Shown piece by piece: positions 60,708 to 64,000 of a stretch of 64,000 bases of DNA (position 1 is the first letter of the stretch; each line of letters starts with the position of its first letter). A program made the translations under genes and the position numbers. The stretch covers positions 28,395,657 to 28,459,656 of the forward strand of contig NC_134525.1 in NCBI RefSeq assembly GCF_027942865.1. Reading direction: 5' to 3'. The stretch is from Odontesthes bonariensis. Taxonomy: Eukaryota; Chordata; Actinopteri; Atheriniformes; Atherinopsidae. Below the pieces are notes generated by a model. The model did no database searches. It saw only the letters and a program-made list of their open reading frames with translations, and was not told the origin of the DNA.

Positions 60708-60975
60708 CATAGTCCTATGTACAAACAATAGTTGTAGTTTCACCACTACAGACTTGTCTTTTTCTAGGTTCTTCTGACGTTTTCCTACGAGGTCAAGCAA
60801 ATATGAAGATGAAAAGAGCTATTTTGTTGATCATATCAACCCCAAGATTTCTAACCAGCATACATTACTTCAAGACCATGATGCATCACGTCCTCTTAAA
60901 GCCACACGGAGTCGAACGCACCTGTAGATCTCTAATCAGCGGAGCTCATGCTACACAGTCCCTGCTGATAACGTA

Positions 60976-61992
60976 ATGCCTTCTCCGATTCCTGTCACCC
61001 GCCTGTTGCCCAAAGATCTGTATCCTTCACTGGACATCGGTACCTGCAGCAGCCCGCTGGTTCAAATCTCTCACGGCTCCACTTTACAGGTCCCTGTTAA
61101 ACGGTTACATGGCAAAGTCGCCAGCCGGCTCTGGTCATCTGTGATACATTGGAAGCAGCTGCGCGCCATTGAGCCAGTGGGCTCTGGGGGATTTGGCTCT
61201 GTGTACAAGGCGGAATACCTCGGGGAAACCGTAGCGCTGAAAAAGGTCAAGAAGTACACTAAAAACAAGCTGGCCTCCCGCCAGAGTTTCTGGGCCGAGC
61301 TGAATGCTGCGCACCTGCGACACAAAAACATCGTGCGCGTCATCGCGGCGACGACCTGCATCCCGACGGAATATGAAGAAGAAAACAGCATTGGAACAAT
61401 ATTGATGGAGTTTGTGGGAAGTAGAAATCTGCAGCAGATAATTTACGGAAGTTTAGAGGTGCTGGGAGAGGAGAAGTGTCTTAAATTTTCCACAGACATT
61501 GTCAACGGCTTGAGGTATCTTCACTCTCATAGTGTTGTACATCTGGACATAAAACCAGCTAATGTGCTTGTGTCAAGTGAAGGCGTCTGTAAAATTGCTG
61601 ATTTTGGCTGTTCTCTGAAACTGGAACATGAATGTGAGATACGAGCAATCAGCCCCCATCTGAGCCACGTCTGTGGCACATATACGCACAGATCCCCAGA
61701 GCTGCTCAAAGGCGAGGGGGTGTGTCCTAAAGCAGACATCTTCTCTTTCGGGATTACCCTGTGGCAGCTTTTAACCAGAGAGCCGCCCTACACCGGCGAT
61801 AGGCAGCCCGTCCTCTACGCGGTTGTGGCTCACAATCTGCGCCCCCCTGTGCAGGACCATGCTGTGTTCCGGTCGGAGCTGGGAAGGCGGTGCAGCATTC
61901 TGCTGAGCCAGTGCTGGAGTGGAGAGCCCAGCTGCAGACCCAGTGCTCAGGAGCTGCTGCACCACCTGGAGCAGCTGAGCTCCCTGTTGTGA
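60976..61992 (+). CDS. mos: Mos serine/threonine kinase (single coding exon)
   Basis: 338 residues, intronless coding as in other vertebrates. It begins MPSPIPVTRLLP, keeping Pro2-Ser3, the pair that in frog Mos governs N-end-rule stability and activation. Kinase features: glycine loop 69-76 (GSGGFGSV), VALKK with Lys89, C-helix Glu108, HLDIKPAN catalytic loop (Asp191, Lys193, Asn196), DFG 209-211, 'GTYTHRSPE' activation-segment end, Asp254 and Arg321. Mos phosphorylates MEK1, driving MAPK activity that supports oocyte maturation and metaphase II arrest. It lies downstream of plag1 on the same strand, as in mammals. The ATG at 60976 is preceded by CGTA and matches the family start. All catalytic residues are intact, so it should be functional. 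Confidence 0.97.
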   Translation: MPSPIPVTRLLPKDLYPSLDIGTCSSPLVQISHGSTLQVPVKRLHGKVASRLWSSVIHWKQLRAIEPVGSGGFGSVYKAEYLGETVALKKVKKYTKNKLASRQSFWAELNAAHLRHKNIVRVIAATTCIPTEYEEENSIGTILMEFVGSRNLQQIIYGSLEVLGEEKCLKFSTDIVNGLRYLHSHSVVHLDIKPANVLVSSEGVCKIADFGCSLKLEHECEIRAISPHLSHVCGTYTHRSPELLKGEGVCPKADIFSFGITLWQLLTREPPYTGDRQPVLYAVVAHNLRPPVQDHAVFRSELGRRCSILLSQCWSGEPSCRPSAQELLHHLEQLSSLL

Positions 61993-62246
61993 TTTTAGGT
62001 TATCCACACATTCGGATTTCTTAAAGGTACAACTTTTAGTAGAGTTTTACAGCCGTAACATTCTCTTACAAAACAAAGTCTGCTTTTTTTTTTTTTTCAT
62101 TCACTGTCACATTGTTGTTCACTCATTCTAAATTTTTGGTAGCATAACAGTCTCAATGAAGTACATTTTGTGTTTCAAATGTGTTGGGAATTAAGTTTGA
62201 TAAAGTACCATGGGAATGTACTGAGATTTAAGTATGATGTTTTTTC

Positions 62247-62263
62247 ATTAAAATTATTTTTAT
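62247..62263 (+). promoter_or_regulatory. mos: Candidate mos poly(A) signal with adjacent CPE
   Basis: ATTAAA at 62247-62252 is followed five bases later by TTTTTAT (62257-62263), the cytoplasmic polyadenylation element bound by CPEB. Mos mRNA is a classic target of maturation-dependent polyadenylation in oocytes. Placement about 255 bases after the stop is plausible. The CPE lies downstream of the hexamer rather than upstream, so the assignment is tentative. Confidence 0.4.
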
Positions 62264-62749
62264 ACTAAAGGTATTCGGTTTCTGTTTTTGTCATGGCATC
62301 TTGTCAAGACTAACATGAATAGACAGATGAATAATGTAACACCAGTGCAGTTCATAGTTCCCTTCAAACTATAGGTACACATCCATCTCTCCATCATTCT
62401 GCTGCATTTACCTTTTCTTCTTTCATACTGTTTGATACTTTACTGTATTTAATTTAGGTTGCTTGTGGTAGTACATGTCATATTTGCTAAGATTGTTCCA
62501 GAGCCTTACTTGAGCATAATCACCCCTAAACGTAAATGTTTGTCAGGTTGCTTCTGGAAGTGTGATTACCACAGGTCAAATACCTCTTAATTCTATCAAA
62601 CAGCTAAAAAAAAAGGGTTTCAGGTTTGGGGCAGAGAAGAGAGAAGGAAAAGGTTACAGAACCACAGTAAGATAAATAAAAACTGTAAGAGAGAAGAGAG
62701 GTTCAATTAGCATTCTCTCCAAAAGTGTGCATGGGGTATGCGTGGGTAC

Positions 62750-63185
62750 ACTACCCAGATAGCAAACGGACTCCGAAACGGATCCGTTCCAGATTTAGGG
62801 TAGACTCAGGAACGGATCCGCAAAATGGACCCGGATCGGAGTCCACTTGCACACCGGAACGGATCCGGATAGGGTGCGGGGCGGATCCGGAACAGATCCA
62901 GATCACGGATCCACACATTAAGTGCTACATGCGGCCCGGATCCGCCCCGGACCCTATCCGGATCCACACATTAAGTGCTACATCCAGCCCGGACCCGTTC
63001 ATAGATCACATCATCCGGCCCGGATCCGTTTTGGATCCGTTCATAGAACACATGATCCGTTTTGGATCCGTTCATAAAACACGTCATCCGGCCCGGATCC
63101 GTTTTGGATCCGTACATAGAACACGTCATTGGCCCGGATCCGTTTCGGATCCGTTTATGATACTTATAACGGAGGTGGACTCATT
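62750..63185. repeat. GGATCCG-rich repeat array
   Basis: Dense recurrence of CGGATCCG and GGCCCGGATCCG in both orientations. Two copies of 'CACACATTAAGTGCTACAT' (about 62913 and 62966) and four of a 'CGGATCCGTT..GGATCCGTTCATA' type unit lie within. The left edge 'CTACCCAGATAGCAAACGGA' looks like a transposon terminus. An in-frame ORF across it is a by-product of the repeat. Confidence 0.7.
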
Positions 63186-63369
63186 TGGTCCAGAACCTTT
63201 ATTTATTATGAATTTATTAACAAAAGTAGATACAGATAAAAACTTGCTTACCAACTAGAAATGACTCCATAAAAATCCCACCAGTTTAGCCTTATACACT
63301 GGAAAATTATTTATTGTGAAGCTGCAAAAGACCTAAAATTGGGTTATTATTACAAGTAAATTTACAGTT

Positions 63370-63560
63370 TTGAGGCTGCACAGTGGTGCAGTTGGTAGCA
63401 CTGTTGGTAGCACTGTTGCAGGTGTTAGAATCCAGCCAGGGGTCTTTCTGTATGTGGTTTGCATGTTCTCCCTGTACATGCATGGGTTCTCTCTGGGTAC
63501 TTCATCTCATCTGCTATCCATTGTGCTGTACTGCTCTCCCTGCCTCCCTCATCCTCCATA
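63370..63560 (+). repeat. tRNA-derived fish SINE, 5' half
   Basis: 'GGCTGCACAGTGGTGCAGTT' (A-box-like), 'TGTTAGAATCCAGCC' (diverged B-box) and 'GTTTGCATGTTCTCCCTGTA' are the head of the SINE family whose 3' half occurs at 4085-4290. A short internal duplication ('GGTAGCACTGTT' twice) is present. Confidence 0.65.
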
Positions 63561-63639
63561 CCAGGACAGTAACCTCTACCAACCTCCCTGGAGATATATG
63601 GGACATTATAGTATGATCCTTGTGATCATATGATTGGTT

Positions 63640-64000
63640 GGATACAACCAATTAAGTGGAATTGAGTTCACTTAAAAGAGCTGGCACAAACACCAGATTG
63701 ACCAACACATCACTACAAGTGGCTAATAAGATAATAGACACAAAAAAACATGAAAAAATGTGATGGAAATTCTTAAATTTATTTATAAATACTCACATAC
63801 TCATTTAAATTTAAAAAAACATAAAAAAAAAAAAAGAACTGGCACAACATGTGATGTGCTGTGCTTAGGCATGGTCAGCAGGGTGAACCTCCTGTGTACT
63901 GCGTCTCCTTGAGGTTCCCCTATCTGCTGCCAAGTTGAACCACCGGATGGCATGCTTGCAGACATCATGTTCAGTGGAAGCATGAGCGACAGGATTTTTT
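63640..64000. other. No recognisable feature
   Basis: Short A-rich stretch to the window end; nothing was identified. Confidence 0.4.

Noticed and set aside
62725..63258. 177-codon ORF in the GGATCC-rich array
   Set aside because: The peptide is a translation of the repeated hexamers (repeated DP/RIR motifs), without family resemblance.
63370..63460. A functional tRNA gene at the SINE head
   Set aside because: The A- and B-box-like motifs are diverged and no cloverleaf could be drawn; it belongs to a SINE.

Overview
The window looks like a gene-poor, transposon-rich stretch of a ray-finned fish (teleost) nuclear genome. I infer this from three confidently recognised vertebrate genes with short fish-type coding exons, and from a repeat load typical of teleosts: L2-type and Rex3/RTE LINEs, Tc1-like elements, hAT elements with 8-bp target duplications, TTAA-flanked foldback elements, and a tRNA-derived SINE. 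No prokaryotic features, CRISPR arrays or rRNA genes were seen. The species cannot be named from the sequence.

Host genes. The right half carries a conserved vertebrate block: chchd7 (minus strand, coding exons 33380 down to 32158), plag1 (plus; probable non-coding first exon ending at 37600, coding exons 46371-46618 and 46819-48004) and mos (plus; single coding exon 60976-61992). From memory, the order and relative orientation (chchd7 divergent from plag1, mos downstream of plag1 on the same strand) match the mammalian MOS-PLAG1-CHCHD7 cluster. The left part (5.3-10.8 kb) holds minus-strand exon-like pieces I could not identify: a first coding exon with a membrane helix at 5302-5481, phase-compatible exons at 9453-9514 and 7737-7848, and an exon pair near 10.5-10.8 kb.

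Layout. 0-5 kb: LINE relic, hAT MITE, Tc1-like relic, and a 1.6-kb element with CCAGA duplications and a Myb-like ORF. 5-10.8 kb: unidentified exon pieces and a short hAT MITE. 10.8-17.4 kb: a 6.6-kb element with about 2.08-kb inverted arms, a 5-bp target duplication, and what looks like a copied promoter plus first exon in both arms; a solo LTR and a foldback MITE lie in its centre. 17.8-19.9 kb: a young 5'-truncated L2 LINE. 20.6-29.4 kb: a near full-length but decayed L2 LINE, split by a hAT element that holds a second hAT, which holds a foldback element; a TTAA MITE also splits its RT region. 29.5-30.3 kb: a Rex3 fragment. 32-38 kb: chchd7, Tc1-like relic, L2 3' end, and the plag1 5' region. 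38-46 kb: first plag1 intron with a foldback element, an RTE 3' end and a long hairpin. 48-57 kb: probable long plag1 3' region with two decayed DNA transposons. 58-60.7 kb: L2 relics. 61 kb: mos. 62.7-63.6 kb: a GGATCC-rich repeat and a SINE.

Function. The three named genes are not a pathway. CHCHD7 is a small twin-CX9C protein of the mitochondrial intermembrane space, PLAG1 is a seven-zinc-finger growth transcription factor, and Mos is the oocyte MAPK-kinase kinase of meiotic arrest. Their linkage is ancestral synteny. The most unusual structure is the long-armed inverted-repeat element at 10792-17402.
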